A DNA stretch of 12,074 nt, from positions 1 to 12,074 of the forward strand of contig JACIYY010000119.1 of NCBI GenBank assembly GCA_014359685.1, given 5' to 3'. The position numbers and the translations under genes were made by a program. Shown here piece by piece: positions 1 to 6,236 of the stretch. The notes below the pieces were generated by a model. That model searched no databases, was not told where the DNA came from, and saw nothing but the letters and a program-made list of their open reading frames with translations. The stretch comes from Porphyrobacter sp. (GTDB taxonomy: Bacteria > Pseudomonadota > Alphaproteobacteria > Sphingomonadales > Sphingomonadaceae). Every line of letters starts with the position of its first letter. Position 1 is the stretch's first letter.

Positions 1-480
1 GGGCGTGCGGCCGCCCTTCTTCATGTTGCACGGCGCGCAGGCGGTGAGGATGTTCTCCCAGGTGGTGCGCCCGCCCAGCCGGCGCGGCACCACATGGTCG
101 AAGGTCAGGTGCCGCGGGCTGCCGCAATACTGGCAGGTGAAGCGGTCGCGCAGGAACAGGTTGAAGCGGGTGAAGGCGGGAAATTCCGACGGCCTCACGA
201 ACTGGCGCAGCGCGATCACGCTGGGGATCTTCATGTCCAGAGAGGGCGAGTGCACCTCCCGGTCGTAGCTGGCGACGATGTCCACCCGTTCGAGGAACAC
301 CGCCTTGATCGCGGTCTGCCACGGCCACAGGCTGAGCGGGTAGTAGGACAGCGGGGTGTAGTCGGCATTGAGGACCAGCGCCGGGCAGCTTTCCAGCTTG
401 CGCAGCGGATCGCCCCCGGAACCGCGGAATTGCGCCGCGCGAAGCTGCGCAGCCTGGTCGATCAGTTCGGCCTTGAACAC
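1..480 (-). CDS. HNH endonuclease, partial (C-terminus beyond left edge)
   Basis: Translating the minus strand from GTG at 480 gives 160 codons without a stop, running off the window at base 1, so the C-terminus is missing. The Cys-Cys-His zinc/HNH core is visible: CQYCG (C116, C119), then FDHVVPRRLGG with D128-H129, then TTWENILTACAPCN with N143, C148 and C151. This is the layout of the stand-alone HNH family common in alphaproteobacteria, in which a beta-beta-alpha-metal fold cuts DNA. The biological role of this housekeeping-type subgroup is not known to me, and no restriction methylase or toxin partner is in view. The GTG start is preferred because GGAGG lies 9 nt upstream and the protein already has about 115 residues before the HNH core. 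That Shine-Dalgarno sits inside a perfect hairpin stem (491-512). The gene is divergent from gluQRS. Confidence 0.88.
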   Translation of the reverse strand, partial: MFKAELIDQAAQLRAAQFRGSGGDPLRKLESCPALVLNADYTPLSYYPLSLWPWQTAIKAVFLERVDIVASYDREVHSPSLDMKIPSVIALRQFVRPSEFPAFTRFNLFLRDRFTCQYCGSPRHLTFDHVVPRRLGGRTTWENILTACAPCNMKKGGRTP

Positions 481-490
481 CTGGCGTGCC

Positions 491-512
491 CTCCCTGATG
501 CGTGGCAGGGAG
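491..512 (-). promoter_or_regulatory. Perfect inverted repeat overlapping the Shine-Dalgarno of the HNH gene
   Basis: CTCCCTG at 491-497 and CAGGGAG at 506-512 form a perfect 7-bp stem with an 8-nt loop. Read on the minus strand, the downstream arm CAGGGAG includes most of the GGGAGG ribosome binding site of the HNH gene, whose GTG is at 480. In the mRNA this would pair up the ribosome binding site. In DNA it could equally be a dyad operator. The repeat is seen directly; the function is inference. Confidence 0.5.
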
Positions 513-565
513 CATTTGCGTGCAAAAGCGTCAAGCCTGTTACATGGCAAAAATCCACAGCCATT

Positions 566-619
566 CGGGCGATTGGCCTCCCTGCCTGACCCGATGGCCT
601 AACCTGACCCGATCGCCCG
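566..619. repeat. Short direct and inverted repeats in the HNH/gluQRS divergent intergenic region
   Basis: The 153 bp between the HNH and gluQRS starts contain an 11-bp direct repeat, CCTGACCCGAT, at 585-595 and 603-613. Flanking it is an 8-bp inverted repeat, CGGGCGAT at 566-573 and ATCGCCCG at 612-619. They lie just upstream of the gluQRS start (634), where a promoter or operator is expected. I cannot assign a clear -10 element. A TTGACG facing the HNH gene (534-529) lacks a matching -10. Confidence 0.35.
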
Positions 620-633
620 GACATCGTGCGGTG

Positions 634-1491
634 ATGACGCCTGTGATTGTGACCCGCTTCGCCCCAAGCCCCAACGGGCCGCTGCATCTGGGCCATGCGC
701 TGTCGGCCGTGACCGCGCACGATCTGGCGCGCGGCGGCGGCCGGTTCGTGCTGCGGATCGAGGACATCGATGGGGTGCGATCGCGCCCCGAACTGGCGGC
801 GACGATCCGCGCCGATCTCGCCTGGCTGGGCTTGCGCTGGGACGAGGTGGCGCCGCAATCCGCACGCCTCTCCCGCTATGCCGAGGCGGCGGAGCGGCTG
901 CGCGCCGAGGGGCTGCTCTATGCCTGCCGCTGCACCCGCGCCGAGATTGCCGCCGCCGCCCGGGCCAGCGGACCCGACGGGCCGGTCTATCCCGGCACCT
1001 GCCGGGGGCGGCCGGTCGTGCCGGGCGAGCCGGCGGCGTGGCGGCTGGACGTGGCCGCGGCGCTGCGGCGGACCGGGTCGCTGAGCTGGCACGATGAGCG
1101 CGCGGGCGAGCAGGTGGCGCGGCCCGAGCTGGCCGGCGATCCGGTGCTGGTCCGCAACGACCCGGCGACTCCGGCCAGCTATCACCTGGCCGCGACACTC
1201 GACGATGCGGCGGACGGGGTGACGCTGGTGACGCGCGGGCGCGACCTGTTCGCGGCCACCCACCTGCACCGGCTGCTGCAGGCGCTGCTGGACCTGCCGG
1301 TGCCGCGCTGGCACCATCATCCGCTGCTGGTGGACGAGACCGGCCGCAAGCTGGCCAAGCGGCGCGGATCGCCCTCGCTGGCGCAGCGGCGGACGGCGGG
1401 CGAGGATGGCGCAGCGCTGGCCGATGCGCTGCGGCAGGGCGCGCTGCCGGCTGGCATTGCGCTGTCCGACGCCCTACATGGGGCGCCATGA
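634..1491 (+). CDS. gluQ: Glutamyl-Q tRNA(Asp) synthetase GluQRS
   Basis: This 285-aa protein is a truncated class I glutamyl-tRNA synthetase paralogue lacking the anticodon-binding domain. In the known family it activates glutamate and attaches it to queuosine at position 34 of tRNA(Asp) in the cytoplasm. Visible signatures are RFAPSPNGPLHLGH with the HIGH-type motif HLGH at 18-21, VLRIEDID, and the KMSKS-type KLAKR at about 239-243. The zinc-site pattern is Cys98-x-Cys100, Tyr119 and Cys123 (YACRCT, VYPGTC). Length and motifs match GluQRS and not full-length GltX, which is about 470 aa. The reading frame is open back to 502, but family similarity begins at TPVIVTRFAPSP. I therefore chose ATG 634; GTG 631 directly before it is an alternative. 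No clear Shine-Dalgarno is seen. The stop overlaps the next ATG (ATGA at 1488-1491), so translation is probably coupled. The gene symbol gluQRS is also used. Confidence 0.95.
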   Translation: MTPVIVTRFAPSPNGPLHLGHALSAVTAHDLARGGGRFVLRIEDIDGVRSRPELAATIRADLAWLGLRWDEVAPQSARLSRYAEAAERLRAEGLLYACRCTRAEIAAAARASGPDGPVYPGTCRGRPVVPGEPAAWRLDVAAALRRTGSLSWHDERAGEQVARPELAGDPVLVRNDPATPASYHLAATLDDAADGVTLVTRGRDLFAATHLHRLLQALLDLPVPRWHHHPLLVDETGRKLAKRRGSPSLAQRRTAGEDGAALADALRQGALPAGIALSDALHGAP

Positions 1492-1715
1492 ACTCGCTCT
1501 TCGTCATCCTCATCATCGGTCTTGCGGTGATGGTCGTCGTCTCGCTGGTGCGCGGGATCATCGCCTTCCTGCACAGCACCCGGCTGGATCTGGAAGCCGG
1601 CGGCGAGGAGGTGACCAAATTCCAGCTGCAACAGAACAAGGCGATGTTCGCGCGCATCAAGTACCAGGCGCTGGCCATCGTCGCCGTCGCGGTGCTGCTG
1701 ATGATCAACCGCTGA
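1488..1715 (+). CDS. HIG1-domain (hypoxia-induced protein type) twin-transmembrane protein
   Basis: A 75-aa inner-membrane protein with two predicted helices, about residues 3-28 and 58-73. They are joined by a short polar loop carrying a QLQQNKAMFARIKYQALAI segment. That loop-plus-second-helix pattern (NK-M--R-K-QALAI) is what I recognise from the bacterial HIG1_N family. The mitochondrial members (Rcf1, HIGD1) associate with cytochrome oxidase supercomplexes. A respiratory-chain accessory role here is inference from family. It is encoded directly behind gluQRS with a 4-bp ATGA overlap and is followed 18 bp later by the adenosyltransferase gene. It is therefore probably translated by coupling within one operon, since no independent ribosome binding site is apparent. 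Confidence is high that it is a real gene and moderate on the family name. Confidence 0.8.
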   Translation: MNSLFVILIIGLAVMVVVSLVRGIIAFLHSTRLDLEAGGEEVTKFQLQQNKAMFARIKYQALAIVAVAVLLMINR

Positions 1716-1733
1716 GGCGCGGGCGGCACCGAT

Positions 1734-2300
1734 ATGGTTCGCCTCAACAAAATCTATACCCGCACGGGTGACGATGCGACGACCGGGCTGGTCGACGGAT
1801 CGCGCACCGCCAAGCATTCGCCGCGCATCGCCGCGGTGGGTGAGGTGGACGAATGCAATTCGGTGCTCGGCTGGGCGCTGCTGGCGGCCGAGGAGGCGGT
1901 GGCCGGCGAGTTGCGGCGCATCCAGAACGACCTGTTCGACCTTGGCGCCGACCTTGCCACGCCGGGCGAGGATTTCGCCCCGTCGCAGATGGTGCTGCGG
2001 ATCGTGCCCGCGCAGGTCGCCTGGCTGGAGCAGCGGATCGACCACTGGAACATGGGCCTGGCGGCCTTGCGCAGCTTCATCCTGCCGGGCGGCAGCGAGC
2101 TGGCCGCGCGCCTGCACCTGGCCCGCGCCACCGCGCGCCGGGCGGAACGGGCGGTGAGCGCGCTGGCCACGGCCGAAGGCGCCAACCCGGCGGCGATCGC
2201 CTATATCAACCGGCTGTCCGATTATCTGTTCGTGCTGGCCCGCACCGCCGCCGCTGCGGCCGGTGGCGATGTGCTGTGGCAGCCGGGGGCCGGGCGCTAG
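1734..2300 (+). CDS. PduO-type cob(I)alamin / cob(I)yrinic acid a,c-diamide adenosyltransferase
   Basis: A 188-aa protein of the PduO/MMAB family. It transfers the 5'-deoxyadenosyl group of ATP to cob(I)alamin or its precursors to make the coenzyme B12 used by, for example, methylmalonyl-CoA mutase. The N-terminal ATP loop TRTGDDATTGL is at 9-19. It is followed by K27, the GEVDECNS segment (36-43), FILPGG (115-120), the arginine-rich helix LARATARRAER (129-139) and NRLSDYLFVLAR (159-170). These are all family hallmarks, and the length is normal for the trimeric cytosolic enzyme. It is structurally unrelated to the CobA/CobO type although databases often share the product name, so I give no symbol. 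The start ATG 1734 lies 18 bp after the HIG1 gene and the TRTGD loop is at the expected distance from it. No cobalamin riboswitch is visible upstream. Confidence 0.95.
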   Translation: MVRLNKIYTRTGDDATTGLVDGSRTAKHSPRIAAVGEVDECNSVLGWALLAAEEAVAGELRRIQNDLFDLGADLATPGEDFAPSQMVLRIVPAQVAWLEQRIDHWNMGLAALRSFILPGGSELAARLHLARATARRAERAVSALATAEGANPAAIAYINRLSDYLFVLARTAAAAAGGDVLWQPGAGR

Positions 2301-2305
2301 CGGCG

Positions 2306-2331
2306 GGAACGCGCGATCGGCTCTGGCCGTT
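2306..2331 (+). promoter_or_regulatory. Putative EcfG (general stress response sigma factor) promoter
   Basis: GGAAC at 2306-2310 and CGTT at 2328-2331 are separated by 17 bp. This matches the GGAAC-N16/17-CGTT consensus of alphaproteobacterial EcfG-type promoters. It starts 5 bp after the adenosyltransferase stop codon and points at the acidic-protein gene. Transcription would begin near 2338, leaving a leader of only about 15-18 nt that still contains the AAAGGAG ribosome binding site. I checked the other GGAAC and GTTCC sites I could find in the window and saw no correctly spaced partner. The match is seen; use by EcfG is inference. Confidence 0.6.
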
Positions 2332-2334
2332 GAC

Positions 2335-2352
2335 GGGGAAAGGAGATTCCCC
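2335..2352 (+). promoter_or_regulatory. Hairpin presenting the Shine-Dalgarno of the acidic-protein gene in its loop
   Basis: GGGGAA (2335-2340) and TTCCCC (2347-2352) form a perfect 6-bp stem whose 6-nt loop is AGGAGA, the core of the ribosome binding site. The start codon ATG is at 2355, directly after the stem. The strong purine-rich AAAGGAG at 2339-2345 decides this start. Whether the hairpin forms depends on the real transcript 5' end, which could fall inside the stem if the EcfG-type promoter is used. Confidence 0.5.
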
Positions 2353-2354
2353 CG

Positions 2355-2726
2355 ATGACCGACCGCCCCCGCCCCAAGGATGATGCCACCGCCGCCGACG
2401 AGGCGCCCGAACTGCACAATGCCGAACAGGATGACGAGCAGGAGCAGACGCACAGCGTCGCCGGCGATGCGCTGCACGGCGAAGCGCGCCGGAGCAGCCC
2501 GCTCGACAGCCGCCGGTCGGACGAGCCGGGCGAGATCATGGACGATTCGACTCAGGACCTGGTCGACCACATGCGCGACATGGAACAATCGGGCCGGATC
2601 GACATGGACGCCTATCGCGGCGAGCCCAATCTCGACGACAACGAGGACAAATACGGGCCGGGGAACAAGGTCGACGACCTGCCGGCCGACGGATCGGGCC
2701 TCCGGAGCGGCCGCGCCCGGCGCTAA
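2355..2726 (+). CDS. Small acidic, probably disordered protein of unknown function
   Basis: A 123-aa protein rich in Asp, Glu and Gln, with no membrane segment, signal peptide or cysteine. It looks intrinsically disordered. The N-terminal half is low-complexity acidic sequence (for example HNAEQDDEQEQTHS). The most structured-looking part is residues ~62-100, containing LVDHMRDMEQSGRIDMDAYRG and then EPNLDDNEDKYG. I recall similar short proteins annotated as hypothetical in Sphingomonadales but cannot name a family. The start is set by AAAGGAG nine bases upstream. The gene follows the adenosyltransferase by 54 bp but has its own EcfG-like promoter, so a role in the general stress response is a reasonable inference. 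Its TAA overlaps the stop codon of the convergent DUF202 gene by 4 bp. Confidence 0.82.
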   Translation: MTDRPRPKDDATAADEAPELHNAEQDDEQEQTHSVAGDALHGEARRSSPLDSRRSDEPGEIMDDSTQDLVDHMRDMEQSGRIDMDAYRGEPNLDDNEDKYGPGNKVDDLPADGSGLRSGRARR

Positions 2727-3136
2727 CGTCCGTCCAGCGTTCCGTCATTGAGCAGCCACAGCCCGGCGATCAGCGCCAGCGCGCCGGCGATGATCGCCCA
2801 GCTCATCCACCGCAGCGCCGGCCCACGCGGGCGTTCGATGTCGTGGGTCGAAAGCCGCGCGAATGTGCGGCTGGTGCGCCGTTCGGCGGTGAAGGCGATG
2901 GTGATGCCAAGGATGATGAACAGCGTGGCGATCGCGCGCGCCAGCCATGGCGGGTCGAAATCCCCGAACACCGCGTGAAAGCCGATACCGACGCCGATCG
3001 CGGCGAAGGCGGTGCGCATCCAGCCGGCGAAGGTCCGCTCGGTGGCCTGGACGGTGCGGTCCTCGGCGAAGTGGGTGCGGTCCTTCGCCAGCTCGCTTTT
3101 GTCGGGCATTTCGCCGTCCTGGCCCGTGTCATCCAT
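2723..3136 (-). CDS. YidH / DUF202 family inner-membrane protein
   Basis: A 137-aa protein with a hydrophilic, charged N-terminus (1-38) and three predicted membrane helices at about 42-58, 65-83 and 110-129. The DUF202 hallmark [18 protein letters not shown] is at 31-48, just before and into helix 1. The family includes E. coli YidH; no biochemical function is established to my knowledge. The frame stays open upstream inside mutS, but ATG 3136 is chosen because it begins eight bases before the end of mutS and leaves a normal-length DUF202 protein. The ATGGATGA overlap (3129-3136) carries both the start and the mutS stop, suggesting coupled translation. At the other end its TAG shares CTAA (2723-2726) with the convergent acidic-protein gene, so the two transcripts must overlap at their 3' ends. 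Confidence 0.88.
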   Translation of the reverse strand: MDDTGQDGEMPDKSELAKDRTHFAEDRTVQATERTFAGWMRTAFAAIGVGIGFHAVFGDFDPPWLARAIATLFIILGITIAFTAERRTSRTFARLSTHDIERPRGPALRWMSWAIIAGALALIAGLWLLNDGTLDGR

Positions 3137-5756
3137 CACCCGTCTCCAGCGCCAGACGCCTGAAATCGTAGAGCAGATCGAGCGCCTCGCGCGGGCTGAG
3201 CGCATCGAGGTCGAGCGCGGCGAGGCGGTCGCGCAAGGGATCGGCAGCGGGTTTGGGCGCAGCCGCCATGGCGGCGAACAGCGGCAGATCGCCCAGCCCG
3301 GCAGCCAGCCCGCCGGTTTCGGCCCGCCCTTCCTCCAGCCGGGCGAGCACCGCGCCGGCGCGCGCGATCACCGGCGGCGGCACCCCGGCGAGGCGCGCGA
3401 CGGCAAGGCCGTAGCTGCGATCGGCGGCGCCTTTGGCGACCTCGTGCAGCAGGACCAGGTCGCCCTTCCACTCCCTGGCCCTGACATGGTGGAGGCTGAG
3501 CGCCTCGCAGCGTTCGGCCAGCCGCGCCAGTTCATGATAATGGGTCGCGAACAGGCAGCGGCTGCGATTGGTGTCGTGGATCGCCTCGGCCACCGCCCAG
3601 GCCAGCGCCAGCCCGTCATAGGTCGAGGTGCCGCGCCCGATCTCGTCGAGGATGACGAAGCTGCGGTCGGTCGCCTGCGCGAGGATCGCGGCGGTCTCGA
3701 CCATCTCGACCATGAAGGTCGAGCGGCCGCGCGCCAGATCGTCCGCCGCGCCGACGCGGCTGAACAGGCGGTCGACAAGGCCGATGCGGGCGCTGGCGGC
3801 GGGCACGAAGCCGCCGGCATGGGCGAGCAGCACGGTCAGCGCATTGGCCCGCAGGAAGGTCGATTTGCCGCCCATGTTGGGGCCGCCGACCAGCCACAGC
3901 CGGTCCTGGGGCGAGAGGTGGCAGGAATTGGCGACGAACCGCCCGCCGCTGCGCGCCAGCGAATCCTCCACCACCGGATGCCGGCCGTCCTCGATTGCGA
4001 GGCACGGCTCCTCGACCAGTTGCGGGCGGACCCAGCCGCCCTCCGCCGCCCGCTCCGCCTGCCCGGCGGCGACGTCGATGCGGGCGAGCGCGGCGGCGGT
4101 GGCGGCGATCCGGTCGCGCACGGCGGCGACCTCGCCCACCAGCGCCTCGAAATGCGCCTCTTCGGCGACCACCGCGTGACGGCCGGCCCCGGCGATCCGC
4201 TCGGCCTCCTCGTGCAAGGCAAGCGAGGTGAAGCGCACCGCATTGGCCATGGTCTGGCGGTGAAGAAAGCCGCTGTCGGGCGCCATCAGCCGGTCGGCGT
4301 GGCGGGCCGGCACCTCGATGAAATAGCCGAGCACGCCGTTGTGGCGGATCTTGAGCGCGGCGATGCCGGTCTCCTCGCGGTGCCGCGCCTCCATCGCGGC
4401 GATGGCGCGGCGGGCATCGCCCGACACCGCGCGCAGGCTGTCGAGCGCGGCGTCGTAGCCGGCGGCGATGAAGCCGCCCTGGGCGCGCTCGGTCGGCGGG
4501 GCGGGCACCAGCGCGCGGGCGAGCAGGTCGGTCAGCGCGCCATGGCCGGCAAGATCGGGCAGCAGCGCCGCCAGCAGCGCCGGGCGGTCGGGCCGAGGGG
4601 CGAGCAGATCACGGATGCGCGCGGCCCCGAGCAGCCCGTCGCGCAGCTGCCCGAGATCGCGCGGGCTGCCCCGCCCGGCCACCAGCCGGCCGAGCGCGCG
4701 TCCGATATCGGGGAGCGCGCGCAGGGCGGCGCGCAGATCGGCGCGCAGCAGCGGGTCGGCGTGGAACCAGTGAACCAGGTTCAGCCGCGCGTCGATCGCC
4801 GGGCCGCGGGCGAGCGGCGCCGACAGATCCTCCGCCAGCAACCGCGCGCCGGCGCCGGTGGCGCAACGGTCGATCGCGGCGAGCAGGCTGCCGGCGCGGC
4901 TGCCGGTCTGGGCCTGGGTGATTTCCAGACTGGCGCGGGTGGCGGCGTCCATCGCCAGCAGCTCGGCCGGCCGGCGCACCACCGGGGGCAGCAGCAGCGG
5001 CAGCGCGCCGCGCCCGGCATGGTCGAGATAGGCGATGAGGCCGCCGGCCGCCGCCAGCATCGCCCGCCCGGTCTCACCGAAACCGTCGAGCGCGGCGACG
5101 CCGTGGATCGCCTTCAGCCGCGCTTCGCCGGCCTCGCTGGCAAAGTCGCCGCGCGGGCGCGGGATGGCGCCGGGCGGCGCGTCGGCCCAGCCCTCGGGCA
5201 CCACCAGCTCGCTGGCGCCGAGCCGCGCGAGGGCGGCGGCGGATTCGGCCGGGGCGCATTCCTCCAGCTCCATCCGCCCGGTCGAGATGTCGCAGGCGGC
5301 CAGCCCGCAGGTGCCGCGCACTTCGCAAAAGGCGACCAGCAGGTTGGCGCGGCGCGGCTCCAGCAGCGCCTCTTCGGTCAGGGTGCCGGCGGTGACGAAG
5401 CGGACGATGTCGCGCCGGACCAGCGCCTTGGACCCGCCGCGCTGCCGCGCCGCCTCCGGGCTTTCGACCTGTTCGGCGATGGCCACCCGGCAGCCGGCGC
5501 GGATCAGCCGGGCGAGATAGCTTTCCGCCGCATGGACCGGCACGCCGCACATCGGCACCGGCTGCCCGTCATGCTCGCCCCGGCTGGTCAGCGCGATGTC
5601 GAGCACCGCGCTGGCGCGGCGGGCATCGTCGAAGAACAGTTCGAAGAAATCGCCCATCCGGTAGAACAGCAGGCAATCGCCGGCCTGCGCCTTCAGCGCC
5701 AGATATTGCGCCATCATCGGGGTGGCGGCGGGAGGGAGAGCGGACGGGTCGGCCAT
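3129..5756 (-). CDS. mutS: DNA mismatch repair protein MutS
   Basis: An 875-aa MutS, close to the usual ~850-900 aa. It recognises mismatches and small loops in newly replicated DNA and recruits MutL in an ATP-dependent way. The mismatch-reading Phe-x-Glu is present as F37-F38-E39 in [15 protein letters not shown]. The lever and clamp regions follow in the middle of the protein. The ATPase domain has Walker [10 protein letters not shown] at 625-633 (Lys631) and Walker [16 protein letters not shown] with Asp704-Glu705. The C-terminus ends in the [21 protein letters not shown] helix pair resembling the oligomerisation segment of enterobacterial MutS. The open frame continues back to 5945, but that extension overlaps the upstream DUF4112 gene. 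[22 protein letters not shown] is the normal family start. It is the fifth gene of the dksA-to-DUF202 run. All catalytic residues look intact. Confidence 0.98.
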   Translation of the reverse strand: MADPSALPPAATPMMAQYLALKAQAGDCLLFYRMGDFFELFFDDARRASAVLDIALTSRGEHDGQPVPMCGVPVHAAESYLARLIRAGCRVAIAEQVESPEAARQRGGSKALVRRDIVRFVTAGTLTEEALLEPRRANLLVAFCEVRGTCGLAACDISTGRMELEECAPAESAAALARLGASELVVPEGWADAPPGAIPRPRGDFASEAGEARLKAIHGVAALDGFGETGRAMLAAAGGLIAYLDHAGRGALPLLLPPVVRRPAELLAMDAATRASLEITQAQTGSRAGSLLAAIDRCATGAGARLLAEDLSAPLARGPAIDARLNLVHWFHADPLLRADLRAALRALPDIGRALGRLVAGRGSPRDLGQLRDGLLGAARIRDLLAPRPDRPALLAALLPDLAGHGALTDLLARALVPAPPTERAQGGFIAAGYDAALDSLRAVSGDARRAIAAMEARHREETGIAALKIRHNGVLGYFIEVPARHADRLMAPDSGFLHRQTMANAVRFTSLALHEEAERIAGAGRHAVVAEEAHFEALVGEVAAVRDRIAATAAALARIDVAAGQAERAAEGGWVRPQLVEEPCLAIEDGRHPVVEDSLARSGGRFVANSCHLSPQDRLWLVGGPNMGGKSTFLRANALTVLLAHAGGFVPAASARIGLVDRLFSRVGAADDLARGRSTFMVEMVETAAILAQATDRSFVILDEIGRGTSTYDGLALAWAVAEAIHDTNRSRCLFATHYHELARLAERCEALSLHHVRAREWKGDLVLLHEVAKGAADRSYGLAVARLAGVPPPVIARAGAVLARLEEGRAETGGLAAGLGDLPLFAAMAAAPKPAADPLRDRLAALDLDALSPREALDLLYDFRRLALETGDG

Positions 5757-5791
5757 GTCGCGGCCCGGCCTAGCCCAAGACGCGGGCGCGA

Positions 5792-6229
5792 TCAGCCCTC
5801 GATCACCGGATGATGCCGGTCGAGGTGGCGCTTGATGAGCCGCAGGTTGCGGGTGTTGGAGCGGAACAGCAGGTCGAAGGCATCGCCCACCACCGGCACC
5901 GCGCCGATGGTGGTGTCGACGGCGATGTTGCCGGCCATTCGCCACAGCGTCCAGCGCGACATCCCCAGATTGCGCCCTTCCCAGATCAGGTAGCTGCCAA
6001 GCACGGCGGCGAGCAGATCGCCGAGGATTGGCACCAGCCCGGCGACCGCATCGAGCCCGACCGGGCGGTTGACGCCGGGCAGCCTGAAGCCGCGTTCCAG
6101 CAGCCGCTCCATCGCCTCGACCCGCTGGCGCACGGCGGCGGGATCGCGGCCGGTGGGCGGCGGCATCGGGCGCAGCCGTTCCGGCCGGAGCGGCGCGGGC
6201 GGCGGCGTGGGGGTGGGCGCGATGCTCAT
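5792..6229 (-). CDS. DUF4112 domain-containing membrane-associated protein
   Basis: A 145-aa protein with a proline-rich N-terminal tail (1-27) followed by the DUF4112 pattern. This consists of [16 protein letters not shown], then [25 protein letters not shown] (about 57-81), then [28 protein letters not shown] (98-125), then [10 protein letters not shown]. The two hydrophobic stretches each contain a G-P--GD turn and probably insert into or pass through the inner membrane. The function of the family is unknown. Its ATG lies 7 bp after the stop of the substrate-binding protein gene, and its stop is 35 bp before the mutS start, so all three probably share a transcript. No strong ribosome binding site is seen before it. 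Confidence 0.87.
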   Translation of the reverse strand: MSIAPTPTPPPAPLRPERLRPMPPPTGRDPAAVRQRVEAMERLLERGFRLPGVNRPVGLDAVAGLVPILGDLLAAVLGSYLIWEGRNLGMSRWTLWRMAGNIAVDTTIGAVPVVGDAFDLLFRSNTRNLRLIKRHLDRHHPVIEG

Positions 6230-6236
6230 GCAGCAG

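Noticed and set aside
1..480. HNH endonuclease considered as a defence or mobile-element gene.
   Set aside because: No partner methylase, toxin, phage or integrase gene is nearby, and composition matches the core genes around it.
529..534. TTGACG facing the HNH gene, considered as a -35 element.
   Set aside because: No acceptable -10 at 16-18 bp; the region there is the CTCCCTG stem.
502..633. 44-codon N-terminal extension of gluQRS.
   Set aside because: Not similar to the family, whose similarity begins just after ATG 634; it crosses the intergenic repeats.
599..2588. Two long overlapping minus-strand frames opposite gluQRS, HIG1, the adenosyltransferase and the acidic gene.
   Set aside because: Shadows of well-recognised plus-strand genes; Arg/Pro/Ala-rich with no motifs.
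3012..5813. A 933-codon plus-strand open frame opposite mutS.
   Set aside because: It mirrors mutS, is rich in Gly/Arg/Gln with no family features, and is the antisense shadow expected in a ~70 % GC gene.
5757..5945. 63-codon N-terminal extension of mutS.
   Set aside because: It overlaps the DUF4112 gene in another frame and lies before the usual MutS N-terminus.
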